Made by a program: the position numbers and the translations under genes | Origin: Nymphaea colorata | Lineage: Eukaryota > Streptophyta > Magnoliopsida > Nymphaeales > Nymphaeaceae | NCBI RefSeq assembly: GCF_008831285.2 | Contig: NC_045143.1 | Span: 25,753,662-25,817,661 of the forward strand | Direction: 5' to 3' | Length of the DNA stretch: 64,000 nucleotides | Notes under the pieces: model-generated | Told to the model about the DNA's origin: nothing | What the model saw: only the letters and a program-made list of their open reading frames with translations | Databases searched by the model: none | Shown here: in pieces, positions 10,351 through 21,596 of the stretch | How the letters are laid out: every line of letters begins with the position of its first letter | How positions within the stretch are numbered: the stretch's first letter is position 1

Positions 10351-11663
10351 GCTGGAGCATAGATATCAACCATGCTCAGCTTGTCACAACATCTAGAGAA
10401 ATCACCAATCGGAAGTGCTTTCGTAAACATATCTGCTGCTTGGTCTTCAGAAGCTACATGAACTGTAGACACCACACCTTCTTTTATAAGATCGCGAATA
10501 TAATGATAATCCACCTCAATGTGCTTAGTTCTTTCATGAAATACTGGATTGTTTGCAATATAAGTAGCAGCCTTGTTATCACAGTACATTCTCATAGGGA
10601 GAGGAACATGAATACTCATATTCGTTAGCATAGATTTAACCCACGTCATCTTAGTTGCTGTTTGAGCCATTGCTCTATATTCAGATTCTGCACTAGATCT
10701 AGAGACCACATTTTGTTTCTTGCTTCTCCATGATATGAGATTACCCCCAACAAAGACACAAAATCCAGTTGTAGACCTTCTATCATCAACAGACCCTGCA
10801 TAGTCAGCATCACTGTAAGCAACCACATCTAGAGATTCACCTTTCTTAAAGAAGAGACCTCTGCCTGGGGATGATTTTAGATATTTCAACACCATCAACG
10901 CCGCATCCCAGTGAACTTTTCTAGGCTTTTCCATAAACTGACTTAATTTTTCAACAACAAAGCTAATGTCAGGTCTTGTTACAGTAACATAAAGTAGTTT
11001 TCCAATAAGAGACCTGTAAGATCGGGAATCTACTGGTTCTGATTGATCATCATGAAGATGAATCCGATGATTCATCGGGAGATTAGCCGGCTTGGTCCCT
11101 AGCATCCCTGTGTCCTGTAGTAGATCAAGAACATACTTCCTTTGAGATAATGCTACACCTTCTTTGTTCTCCACAACTTCAATCCCAAGAAAATATCTCA
11201 AGTGACCAAGATCCTTCGTGACAAAATACTTTTGAAGGAAAGCCTTTGTAGCAGATATTTCTTGACCACAATCACCTGTCAGAATAATGTCATCAACATA
11301 TACTATCATGACAACTATACATGTGGAGGTCTTCTTGATAAATAGAGAATGATCTATAGGAGATCGTTCAAATCCACATTGTGAAACTACCTCTGATAAT
11401 TTGTGGAACCATGCCCTGGGACTTTGTTTAAGTCCATAGATAGCCTTATTCAACCGACACACTTTACTACACTCCCCCTGTTTCTCGAACCCTGGAGGTT
11501 GTTGCATATACACGGTCTCCTCAAGATCACCATACAGAAATGCATTCTTCACATCAAGCTGATACATAGGCCAATTAGAGTGTACCGCAACTGAAATAAT
11601 AAGACGAATAGTACCCAATCTTGCCACTGGAGAGAACGTCTCAAAGAAGTCAACCCCGTATGT
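10347..11663 (-). pseudogene. Copia-2 reverse transcriptase and RNase H part
   Basis: Open segment downstream of the TAG at 11664-11666. It begins within the RT fingers (FSPVARLGTIRLI) and continues through QLDVKNAFLYGDL, IYGLKQSPRAW and the catalytic MIVYVDDIILTG. It then runs into RNase H (DADYAGSVDDRRSTTGF, SSAESEYRAMAQ, CDNKAATYIANNP, HIEVDYHYIRD) and ends ADMFTKALP...DIYAPA at the PPT. The RT and RNase H motifs are complete, so only the upstream stop and frameshift separate it from gag. Confidence 0.92.
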
Positions 11664-12347
11664 CTAAGTGTAACCTTTAGCCACTAATCGAGCCTTGTAT
11701 CGCTCTATTGACCCATCTGAATGATATTTGACTGTAAATACCCATTTGGAGCCAACAATGTCACAATCTTCAGGTGGATCAACCAACTCCCAGGTATCAC
11801 GCTGTACGAGAGCATCCATCTCATCTTGCATAGCTGTTCGCCATTTACCATCTAGTAAGGCCTGTTGATGGCAAGTTGGGACAGTATGAACTGCCATAGC
11901 CTTAAGAAACTGTTGTAAGTTATCATCAAGATGGGCAGTGGAAACAAAGTGAGAGATAGGATGCATGGTACACTGTCTCTTGCCTTTGCGCAGAGCTATA
12001 GGCAAGTCATCTGAAGGAATAACATCACGTATACTTACTTCAGTGGAGCTCACATCTTGAGAAGAGTCTGATGGTCGACCATGAGAGGGGGGGTCCTGTC
12101 GCCGAGTGTAGACCAATGGAGGCTCTTGAAACCTATCCATAGTCAGAGTAGGAGATGGAAATGATTGCAACGGGATAGGAGGGATAGGTAAAGGGATAGG
12201 ACATGACATTTCAGATGATGCAAAGGTAGGATTAAAGTAAGACCTAGACTCAAAAAAAGTGACATCCGCACTGATATACTCTTTGTAAGTTACTGGATCA
12301 AAGCACTTGTACTCTTTTTGGTTTCGAGGTAGCCAATGAACACACAC
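11664..12347 (-). pseudogene. Copia-2 integrase C-terminus to RT start, between frameshift and stop
   Basis: The segment begins where the upstream frame is lost (near 12328-12332). It encodes the integrase tail (ISADVTFFESRSYF), a variable linker, and the RT start (WELVDPPEDCDIVGSKWVFT, RYKARLVAKGYT). It ends at a TAG (11664-11666) where copia-1 has CAG (Gln) in KGYTQTYGVD. The stop is therefore a single C-to-T change. Confidence 0.93.
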
Positions 12348-14554
12348 TTAATGGCTTGAGCAGCAAGTTTATCACATTTAGGCCCAAGAATATGAACAAA
12401 ACAGGTACAACCAAAAACTTTTGGTGCAACAGAAAACAAGCTTCGATTGGGATAAACAAGTTTGATAGGCACTTTGTTGTCAATGGAGGATGATGGCAAA
12501 CGATTGGTCAGGTAACAAGCCATGAGAATGGCATCACCCCATAAGTATGCAGGTACATGATTATGAAGCATTAGGGTACGAGCAACAGTTAGAATTTGCC
12601 GATGTTTACGTTCGGCGACTCCATTCTGTTGTGAGGTATAAGGACATGTAAATTGGGGAGAAATACCATTTTCAGCATAAAAGGTCATTAAGATAGATGA
12701 TTTGAACTCAAGAGCATTATCAGTGCGAATACACTTAACCACAGAACTAAATTGAGTCTTTATTTCAATAATCAAGTTTTTGAGAATACAAATTACTTCA
12801 GACCTTTCCTTCAACAGGAATACCCAACTGACTCGAGAATAATCATCAACAACGACAAGAAAGTACCTAAACTTATCTCGGCTAGCAACCCTGCTAGGCC
12901 CCCACACATCAACATGAAGAAGATCAAATAACCCTTGACTTGAAGGACTAAGACTCGAAGGAAAACTACTACGTGTGTGCTTGCCAAGTTGACAAGCCTC
13001 ACACTGAAAGGACTCTGGAACTGAAAGATTAGGTAGGAGAGAACGAAGCTTGGGTGCTGAAGGGTGACCAAGCCGGAGATGCCACTGAAAGACTGCTGTA
13101 GGCTCTGATGTAGAAGAGGTAGTAGCAAGACCCATTGGAGCCGACAGGATGTAGACGCCCCTTTTCTCATAGCCGCCACCAATCATCTTCCCAGTTTGCA
13201 AGTCCTGAAATGAGCATGAACCAGGGTCAAAAACAACACGACAGTGTAAATCAGCAGTCAACTGTTTAACTGAGAGTAAATGAGATGGAAAGTCAGGAGC
13301 ATATAAAACATGTGGAATAGTCATAGACTGAGAAAGTTTCACATCTCCATAACCCAATATAGGTGACATTCTACCGCCTGCAATTTTGACATGACGTGGC
13401 TGAGAGAATCTATGCAACGTAGTGAACAAACCAGGGCTACTGTAGAAATGTCTCGATGCTCCTGAATCAATAATCCACAAAGTACCTGAGTCAGACGTGG
13501 AAGGACCCGCTGAGAAGGCTCGATCGGTCAACGCTGTAGAAGCTGAAGCATGTGAGGCTTTGTGTGCTAAAAATTGTTCATACTCAACTCTATCAATGTT
13601 AACTGTAACTATCTCTGGCACTGTACTAGACGAAGCGTCCTCCACTGTAGGAGTGGCAATCTGTGCAGAGCCCATAGATGAGTGAGTAGGGCTCTTGCCC
13701 TGTTTGGTGACCGTATTTATTCCCTGCGACAAAGAGGATGGGCGGCCATGTTTATCCCAACACCGATCCTCTAAGTGTCCAATCTTTCCATAGTAGGTGC
13801 ATTGGAACCTCCCACGGCCCCCTGTTCCACGACCTATACCTCTTCCTCTGGCACTATAGGTGGAGCCATGACCACAACCAACCCCCACAGCAAGAGCAGA
13901 GGCAGACGTCACACCAGTTGGTTGAGACAAGCTAATAGCAAGACAGCTAAGTCTATTGTATGCATCAGAGAGTTCAGGAATTTCACTTCCAGTGAGCATC
14001 TGATCCTTAGCAGCAGCATACTCAGGAGAGAGAACAACAAGAAACTTTGCAACCATAGTAGGTTCAAAGTGAGACTTATAACACGATTTGCACGGAGGCC
14101 GCAAAAATTTTAGACGTTCATAAGTAGCTTTCACTGTCGCAAAGTATTGGGATAAATCTTGATTTCCCTGTCGGAGGTTGTGCAACTCTTCTTCAACTTG
14201 AAGGATTTTACTCACATTCTTATCTTGAGAATATGTCTGTCTAAGGAAGTCCCACATCTCCTTCGCAGTAGTATAGTAAGTAATAGTAGAAGCAATTTGA
14301 GGTTGAACACTATTCATAATCCAAGACATAACCATGCTGTCGTCCTCTTCCCAGGTTATGTACTTCCATGTCTTGTTAATAGGCTCATCCTCTTCAATTA
14401 TGTGTCTCTTTCGATGTCCTTTTACTGACAACATAAATGATCTAGACCATAGTTCATAGTTGTGTCCATCTAATTTAACTGTAGATCCATAGGAGAAGGG
14501 ATTTCCAACTCCTTTATGATCATTACCACCCTCCGATCTTTGGTTGTCAGCCAT
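12290..14554 (-). pseudogene. Copia-2 gag-protease-integrase (754 codons, then frameshift)
   Basis: Starts at ATG 14554 with MADNQRSEGG. Gag carries KLDGHNYELW and the YSQDKNVSKILQ region. The zinc knuckle reads C-T-Y-Y-G-K-I-G-H...C: the second Cys of the CCHC is Tyr (codon at 13790-13792), so zinc binding is probably lost. Protease active site IIDSGASRHF, integrase HH-CC (QWHLRLGH, FQCEACQLGKH) and D,D-E motifs (HVDVWGPS, RTDNALEF, GVAERKHRQIL) are present. A one-base deletion near 12328-12332, just after CVFIGY, shifts the frame and ends the ORF at 12290. Confidence 0.93.
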
Positions 14555-15224
14555 AATAAATCACAGCAAGAATGAGAAGACCAAGATAAAATATATATAT
14601 ATGCAGCAGCTTCAAGCAAACTTCAGCAACAAAACAAAGGACTTCACGCAGACTTCATGAACAAAACAAAGAGACGTGCACAAGCTTCTTTCAACAACCC
14701 CAAACAGCAAGATAAAAACAAGCAAAAGGGACACCTTGCTGGAAAAAAAAAATCTGCTGAAAGCACACAAGAGAAGACAGGGAATGAACGTGCTGAAAAA
14801 TCCTTATAAAGGAAGTCTGCCGCTGCTACTAACATTCCACATCTTGCGTAGACAAATTCTGCACCTATTCCACTTCACCAGAATTTCTGATCATCCCTTA
14901 AACCACAGCTACAAGCAGCATATTAACTTCTCTTCAACGCTTTAAACAGCCATTTACAGAACATAAAAAAAAAATTCCACACACTCCGCGTGAGGATCTG
15001 GTCACGCCTTCCACATAGGCGAGATCAGATCCTCCTCCACGCAGCAAGAAGTATGAGATAAGTTAGAGATTACGCCAGCACCAGCCTGAGATGCTCTCGT
15101 AAGAAAGATGGGCAGGAAACGATGATGCCAGCAGTTTGAGACGATAAAGGATCACGCCAGCAGCTTGAGACGATGACGCCAGCAGCTTGAGACGATAAAA
15201 ATTACACCAGCAGCTTGGAACCTG
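14555..15224 (-). other. Copia-2 untranslated leader
   Basis: About 670 bp between PBS and gag ATG. Near 15080-15215 there are several copies of CAGCAGCTTGAGACGAT-like words. No long ORF in the element direction belongs to the polyprotein. Confidence 0.7.
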
Positions 15225-15236
15225 GCTCTGATACCA
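15225..15236 (-). other. Copia-2 primer-binding site (initiator Met-tRNA)
   Basis: The element strand reads TGGTATCAGAGC, touching the 5' LTR at 15237. Confidence 0.93.
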
Positions 15237-15476
15237 TGTTCCGTAATGAGGAAGGGGAGAATGAGAGAGAGGAAGAGAGAGAGAGAGAGAGGCGGTAAAA
15301 AAGATCCATTCAATATCGTGCTCTAATCTCTACTAAAGGAGAGATTAGGGCACAGCTGTATCATTTACAAAAGAAGGACAACTAAATTATTCAAAAAGGA
15401 CAAAAGAGAACCCTAACTTTTAAATATTCAAATAACTACCACACTACACTTAAAGCCAAACTTTTTACTTTCAACA
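15237..15476 (-). repeat. Copia-2 5' LTR
   Basis: 240 bp, about 98% identical to 10098-10339. Differences by eye are four transitions, one transversion and one GA-unit indel. Confidence 0.95.
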
Positions 15477-15496
15477 CTGTCGTAGTGTTCTCGACA

Positions 15497-16510
15497 GCCA
15501 CCTCAAGTGTTTGATTGAGCGCCAATGCCAAAGATTGCTCGCTGCCGTCGCCAACAATACAGCCTAATTGATGGAAAAAAGGGGAAGAGAGACTTCCCTA
15601 GCTGAAAACCAACTAAACGGCCATCACAATGATGAGAATCAAAGAAAAGATGTGACGGAAGAGGTCTGCCTTGAGAAGGAGGCAGTCGGCTATGATAAGT
15701 TGGTTCGGCTGAGGGAGGAAGGTCTGACGCAAGAGAAAAAGAGAGCAGAGAGTGTTCGGTTGAGGGTGTTGACAGTGAGGAGGGAGTGCAGGCAGAGAGA
15801 GCAAGAGAGTGTGAGAGTGGTAGAGGAAGAGGGATAGCACGGCAGGGAAATGAAGGAGATGGCGAGGAGGAGGCAATGAGATGCGGAGGGAGCTCGAGCA
15901 GAGAGGGAGAGAAAGAAAACATGCGGCAGGGGAAGGCGTTGACAGAGGGAGGAGGAGAAGAAGGAAGAGGAAGGAGGTGGCAGAGAGAAGTCGGAAGCCT
16001 CACCTGACCGCCACTGCCACAGCTCTCGTCGTTGCCCTGCACCAATACTCTGTCTTCTCCTTCTTCTACGCGCTGGCACGAGAGGCAACAAAGGGGAACT
16101 GAGAGGAAAACGAGGGAGAAGAGGGAAAGGCGAGGAAGAAGAGCCCTCGCGTCGGGCTCCTTCAAGCCAAAAGGGTTCGGGTCTGGACCCGCTCCAACTC
16201 CACCTGCGAAAAAAAATCAAAAGCGTTACGAAATTTGCATTTTTTGGTCTAACTTAATATCCATTTGTTCCCTGTGTTCGATCTGTACTTCTCACTTATT
16301 GGACTCTTAGTTTTTTCAAAGTTCAAACTGCACAAAACTGCTAGTTCCACCAGTGATTTTGCAGAGGTTAGGGACCGACTTTTGTATTGTTTTTGGGTCA
16401 AAGTTGGGTACTGTTTTGTTATGGATTTATGTCGATACATCAATTTAGTTGATTATTGGTTTTACTGTTCCAAGAATTGGTTGTTTGAGACTGAAACACA
16501 GAGGGATTGG
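15497..16510. other. Purine-rich interval without recognisable gene
   Basis: From about 15565 to 16150 the plus strand is a long run of GAGAG/GGAGGAAG-type sequence. This opens overlapping low-complexity frames on both strands (Ser/Pro/Leu-rich on minus, Glu/Arg/Gly-rich on plus). None has a domain, so I do not call a gene. From 16200 to 16510 the composition is ordinary and nothing is recognised. Confidence 0.6.
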
Positions 16511-16511
16511 T

Positions 16512-17770
16512 CTCACTCTGAAAGTAGATCCAAGATGTATATTCCATCTATCTCATGGCCTCCACAATCTTCCTCCCAGTCGATAGGTCCTAAAATACAC
16601 AAGCACCCGAGTCAAAAATAACTCTGCAATTCATCTCTTTAGTTAGTTTGCTTACAGATAACAAATTCTTCGGGAATTCAGGAGTATATAACACATCATG
16701 AACATGTAAAGATGGAGAAAGATAAACATCTCCATGTCCTTCTGCTGGCGATAGTCTTCCATCCGTCAACCGAACATGTTGTGGTGAATCAAATTTCTGC
16801 TGGTTTGAAACACTAGTGTCTCCACAAAAGTGTTTAGAGGCTCCAGAATCAATTACCCAACAACCTTTAGAAGTAGTTTTACCTGTAGAGTATGTTGAAC
16901 TTGTGACAGTTGTAGATGCATATGATGTAGAAGAAGTAGCATTAGATCTATGCTCCATAATTAGATCAATTTCAGCTGGACTTAAATTAAGAGATGTAGC
17001 ATCTACTGAAGCAGCAGTGGGATTCAGCTTTGGAGCTATACTGATAGACTGTGTGTTTGGAGTAGAACCAGATGAAGATGTCGCAGTCGAAAAAGTGGAT
17101 GAATTAGGTTTACCCACATTGTTCCAGCACCTATTCTCTAAGTGACCGAGACGACCACAATATGTGCACTAAAGTCTCCCACGTCCTCCAGAACCTCGAC
17201 CTCTTCCGTTACCACAGGAAGAGTATAGTCCACTTCTTCCTCCTCCAAATAAAACAAGGGCAGAAGGTTGTGAATTGTTTGATGATGGAGGAAGAGTAAC
17301 AACCAATATGTTTAGTCTATTGAAGGCCTCATCAAGATCAGGAAAATCTGAACTTGTGAGCATTTGTGCCTCAGAAGCAGAGTAATCAGAAGATAGTCCA
17401 GCAAGAAATTTAACCACAATCATTTGCTCCATGTGAGATTTGAGACAATGCTTACAGGGCGGTTTTAAGGAATTCATCTTTTCATAAGTAAACTTCAACT
17501 TTGTAAAGTATTCCGTCAAATCCATGTCTCCTTGCTGCATTTGTAACAATTCTTGCTGAACCTGTAAAATTTTGTTGACATTTTTATCTTGAGAGTACAT
17601 CTGTCGAAGAGAATTCCACATATCTTTGGCTATATTATAATAACAAAGCCCTGCTACAATGTGAGGTTGAGTGCTATTCATAAGCCAAACACTAATAATG
17701 TTGTTTTCTTCCTCTCACCGTGCATATTTACCAGTCTTTTCAATTGGTTCATCCCTGGTGACGTGGGAAT
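16512..17770 (-). pseudogene. Copia-3 gag-protease fragment
   Basis: A third copia relative, closest in gag to copia-2. Reading leftward: DEPIEKTGKYA, a TGA at 17715-17717 (Trp in copia-2), gag MYSQDKNVNKILQ, GRGRGSGGRGRL, then a TAG at 17169-17171 (Gln in copia-2). The intact CCHC knuckle CTYCGRLGHLENRCW and protease WVIDSGASKHFCG follow, and another TAG is at 16590-16592. After that a shifted frame gives GIYILDLLSE. Integrase, RT and both LTRs are missing. It is an old truncated insertion. Confidence 0.88.
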
Positions 17771-18018
17771 CTCACTGGATACGTTGTTGAAGCTCAAATC
17801 CACCTTAGTCGCCTTCGCTCCCCCGGTGGCTGATCTCCAATGGCAGCTACCTGGTTATCTGGTTCCGGCCAGTGGCGGACCCAGAAAAATGGGCTGGAGG
17901 GCACTTGTTTATATAAACTCAAATCTGGTGGGGTCCTTATATATTTAAGATTTCACACCAGCCACAATGTAGCTACGCAGCTGGTTCCGGCTGAGGTTAA
18001 GGACGATGAGCTAGGTGT
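17771..18018. other. Unassigned sequence with a GTGGCGGACC-type plant repeat word
   Basis: Contains CAGTGGCGGACCCAGAAA near 17871, a word frequent at ends of plant dispersed repeats. A related CAGTGGCGGAGGAAT is at about 29275. No gene is seen. Confidence 0.4.
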
Positions 18019-18310
18019 TCTTTTGAAATTTTTAAACTTAAAACCAAAGAAAGAAATCAGGTCAAATGGGGAGTTGGTAAGCGAGCTTAAAAGAGTCATG
18101 CTCGAGCTGTGGCTTGTCTGTCGAATCGAGTTCAAGCTGACCTTGTATAGCTAAACTAGAGCTTGAGCCAAGCTGAACGAGCTTAATTTTGACTCGGCTC
18201 CTATGTAGCCCTATAAGTGGATCAAGTGTGTGCTGAAGTGGTGTGACGTGCCTGTGTAGTGAGACGGCATGAGCAAGTGTTAATGATTCACTTCTTAGTT
18301 TTAATTTTGA
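18019..18310. repeat. Dispersed repeat B, copy 1
   Basis: About 290 bp closely matching 28492-28780 in the same orientation (both begin TTCTTTTGAAA and end TTAGTTTTAATTTTGA). The interior is made of GAGCTCGAG/AAGCTGA-like words. It is non-coding. Confidence 0.88.
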
Positions 18311-18320
18311 ATACAAGGTT

Positions 18321-18556
18321 TTAATTTAGAAATAAATCCAATCCTGATCTGAATCTGAATTTGAATCTGAATCCAATGGGATATATATGTACAACCAAAT
18401 CTGAACCTCAATCTAGTCAGGTATCATTTCTTAAATCCGAATCTGACCCGATTTCTTAATCGGATATTAAATTTTTTCCATATGCGATATTTTTTGAACT
18501 GGCTTGGTTGGATATCCAATTAAAACCAGATATATTGACAACCCTAATTTCGGAGG
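18321..18556 (-). repeat. Dispersed hexamer-like repeat A, copy 1
   Basis: Runs of degenerate GAATCT/ATCCGA words ending in ATATTGACAACCCTA, the reverse complement of the family's TAGGG-TGTCAAT end. Non-coding. Confidence 0.8.
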
Positions 18557-18786
18557 AATTGGCTCTATATGACCTTTCGGCTATTATTGACCATATCGAT
18601 TCAATGACAAATTCTAAAGTTCTCTTTGTTGGACTTTCACAAGTTATTTTTTCATTTTATTTCCCCATGCTTTCAGACTTGATTTTGTTTAGCACTCAAA
18701 ATAATCTTATTTGGTCATTTTCTTGGAACTATAATGGCTTGAGCAGCCTTTACTCGGCCAAAGATACCAGAGACGGTGATAGCTGC

Positions 18787-18843
18787 CACTACAAGAAAAC
18801 CCTTACCTCTGACAGGGCTTTTTTCACCACCAACAGAGCTGGG
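18787..18843. mobile_element. CACTA-type transposon end (isolated)
   Basis: CACTACAAGAAAACCC at 18787 matches the terminal inverted repeat typical of plant CACTA elements. It is followed by subterminal-like CTCTGACAGGGC and CCAACAGAGCTGGG words. No matching inverted end (TTTTCTTGTAGTG) or transposase was found, so this is likely a truncated end. Confidence 0.6.
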
Positions 18844-20407
18844 TTGTCTCTGCATATACTTATGCCTTATCTTGATCTTGGGTGCCGTTTGGCAACAATA
18901 ACAGTATGTAACAATTCCATATATCTGTCACAAATATTGTGCAGATTTATGTAATATTATGTTATAACATTCCATGAATCTGCCCGAAATATTATTGCAG
19001 ATACATACAACATTAATATACTGTTGTGTTTTGCAGTCGACCGCTACTTCAAGCTTTGTTCCTAGAGCTAAAAGCATTTAAATGATATTTTGATTTTTTT
19101 TTTTGAGCTAGATGTTGGTGGTTGTTGGCTTGCATCATCTTAGCTTCCACAGGTATATATGACTGTGATATTTTTACTGTCTTATGTGAAATAATTGCTT
19201 ATTTGTGTGCTTTAACTTATGCATGCTGGATTCTTGTCATTCCAGTAACATAGTGATCCAGATACTAGAATCTGTACGTGATCGTCACATCAACTCGATC
19301 AGTGATTTATTATCAGCTATATGTATGACCAATCACCAGGTTTGATTACTCGCCTGAAGCAAGATACGAGCATCAGAAATGTATGTGCAACATAGTAAGT
19401 GCATGATTGAATTTTTATACTCATGTACAGGCCTGAATGTGACAAACAACATTTAGGAAGCACTTTGATAAAAGTGAAATCCATTTAATTGACTAAAACA
19501 TCAATAGAATATGTCACGAAACATTGCCAAAGAAAGCTCATTAAGTTCATGTTCTTTTGTTTCTATGATTTTTTATTGTTGATTTTTGGCTTTTGCCTTT
19601 ATATTACTAGGTAAATCATTAAGCAATGTTAATGCTTTGAGATATTGCACCCCTGACTATTAAAATTCGACATCACCTAATAAGATATTATTTATCAAGC
19701 CAAAATTCCTAGTAGTACTTTACACAGATCCACCAGTTACAATACACACCAGGGACAAATGCACGGTGCTGGCAGGGCCTTGGCCCCCCACCCTAAAAAT
19801 TTAAAAAATTCAAACAGTGATATGTAAATTTCATAAATTTTAGTTTAACATATATAAAAAATTGAAATTTTGGTCTCTATTGAAATTTTGAAACTATAGT
19901 TCAGTTCTGACACACACATTCTAACATATAGAGCACTGATATGCTTGTGCAAGTAATGTTGATTTTAGGTCGAAATTTCATAAATTAAGCTCTTTTTTTG
20001 TGCAGTTTAACTGCTAACATGTACCTGTGTGTTTTGGTTTGCTTCCTTTTGTGTGCTTTTGAAGGGTTGAGCCAATTCTTGGCAAACATCACTGTGTATA
20101 TCAGCATTAATTGCAGCTCTGCTGATCTTTCTCTATTGCACAGATTGATTTTGCTTAAGAAATTTAGGGGCCTGACATAAATTCTGCTTTTGACTAACAA
20201 GGTAACACAATCAAATGACAGAGAGCATTTCTTTCACTTTTGTTCTGAGAAATTTGGTGGGGATTCTGCCGTCGACTGCTGAATGTTTGTTTCTTGGTCT
20301 TGATCAAGCAGGGACAGGATGCATTACTTGCCTCAAATTAATCCCGAAGTTCTTTCATGAATTCAAAAGTTCCAGCATAACCGAGAAACCATTTCTAAAC
20401 TAGGTAC
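18844..20407. other. Gene-less AT-rich interval
   Basis: Contains GGGTGCCGTTTGGCAACA near 18883, which resembles a hAT-type MITE end, and a GGCCCCCCACCCTAAAAATT repeat word near 19783. No exon or RNA gene is recognised. Confidence 0.5.
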
Positions 20408-20700
20408 TATGCATAACAAACAACTTGGTTGAACTGTTAAACCTCCATAGAATAGATGCTGGATCCATGCAAATGCCAACAAAATTCTGTTTTTATCTTA
20501 GTTTTTGAATTTTGGAGATACGTAAACGGTAGTCATGGCTATAACCAGCTGCTTATGCATAACAAACAACTTGGTTGAACTACTAAACTTCCATAGAATA
20601 GATGCTGGATCCATGCAAATGCCAAGAAAATTCTGTTTTTATCTTAGTTTTTTGAATTTTGGAGATACGTAAACGGTAGTCATGGCTATAACCAGCTGCT
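20408..20700. repeat. 146-bp tandem duplication
   Basis: Units 20408-20553 and 20554-20700 start TATGCATAACAAAC and end CCAGCTGCT. They differ by a few substitutions and one extra T. An AT microsatellite follows immediately. Confidence 0.92.
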
Positions 20701-20702
20701 TA

Positions 20703-20704
<2 letters not shown>

Positions 20705-20746
<42 letters not shown>
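20705..20746. repeat. AT microsatellite
   Basis: Uninterrupted (AT)21. Confidence 0.97.
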
Positions 20747-20748
<2 letters not shown>

Positions 20749-21197
20749 TTTTTCTGTTTTATTCAGCAGACTTATTTTTCGTGTTTTATCACTGTTTTTT
20801 CAAAAATAAAAAGATGTGTTTTTTGTGATTATATTTAATTGGTTATCATCTCTCACAACCAATATGTAAGTGGTGGTTCTCGTCAGTCATGAAAACGTTT
20901 GCAACTACCATGCAGAATAGTTGAATAGTCATCAATGAAACTGCCAACCTACACTATGAAAGGAGGCCTTACAATATAATAATAATAATACTATTATTAT
21001 TATAATTATTAAATAATATAATAATAACAATAATTGTGGATAAGACGACCAGGTGAGCATTGGCCGCCAATGCTGACAATGCATGATAAATTCCTTCCTT
21101 TTATGAATTGATTCCGCCAAAAATAACAATATAAATGTGAGCTACGTGGTTTGTCCAATGAGTGCCGGCTTCCGAGCCACCTTCTGGTGGCATTTAA
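20747..21197. other. Gene-less interval with AAT/ATT trinucleotide tract
   Basis: 20976-21030 is an imperfect (ATA/TAT)n run with a self-complementary centre. Nothing else is recognised. Confidence 0.5.
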
Positions 21198-21596
21198 GAA
21201 TGTCAACGGATCAGATTCGGATTGGATACATCTTTTATTATATCTGCTTTTTCAGATATTCATATATTCGGATTCGAATTTGAATAAAGCAAAGTCATAT
21301 CCGAATCCGAATACAAAATCCAATTTTACAATCCAAATCCAATTTTTATATTTATATTTGAATCCGAATCCGAATTTTGAACCGGATTTTTCCATTTTTC
21401 AAGCATTAGATACAGGATATTTGTCTAAAAATGAATCCGATACGAATCCGTATCCGAATCTGATCCGATATTTATGCATATTCGAATCTGAATCCGATCG
21501 GATGCCATTTACTAAATCCGAATCCTATCCGATTTCTTGATAGGATATTAAATTTTTATCCATATCCGATTTGTTCGAATCGGATCTGTTGGATAT
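21198..21596 (+). repeat. Dispersed hexamer-like repeat A, copy 2
   Basis: Begins GAATGTCAACGGATCAGATT and continues as degenerate ATCCGA/GAATCC words to GTTGGATAT. It is the clearest forward copy of the family. Confidence 0.85.

Larger units (their letters stand above)
10098..15476 (-). mobile_element. Ty1/copia retrotransposon copia-2, complete structure, broken ORF
   Basis: 5379-bp element: LTRs 10098-10339 (242 bp) and 15237-15476 (240 bp), PPT at 10340-10350, PBS at 15225-15236, and gag-pol on the minus strand. The LTRs differ by five substitutions and a two-base (GA) indel, about 2%, so it is older than copia-1. It sits in the same gypsy LTR. Its protein is related to copia-1 but clearly a different family. 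With a frameshift and a nonsense codon it is probably non-autonomous. Confidence 0.95.
2720..15496 (-). mobile_element. Ty3/gypsy upstream LTR, interrupted by two copia insertions
   Basis: The LTR edge beside the PBS is clear: TGTCACACCCC on the plus strand at 2720. Remaining LTR pieces are 2720-4187, 9369-10097 and probably 15477-15496. If the last CTCGACA at 15490-15496 is the outer edge, the LTR without insertions is about 2.2 kb. The partner LTR lies outside the window, so the outer edge is inferred only from a TG...CA rule. The pieces hold no gene. Confidence 0.65.

Noticed and set aside
2704-15236. Initiator-tRNA-like sequences at three sites
   Set aside because: Only 12-13 bases match the tRNA 3' end. 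They are primer-binding sites, not tRNA genes.
15503-16220. Long overlapping open frames on both strands (up to 220 codons)
   Set aside because: The tract is purine/pyrimidine skewed. The translations are Ser/Pro/Leu- or Glu/Arg/Gly-rich with no domain, and stops are rare only because of composition.
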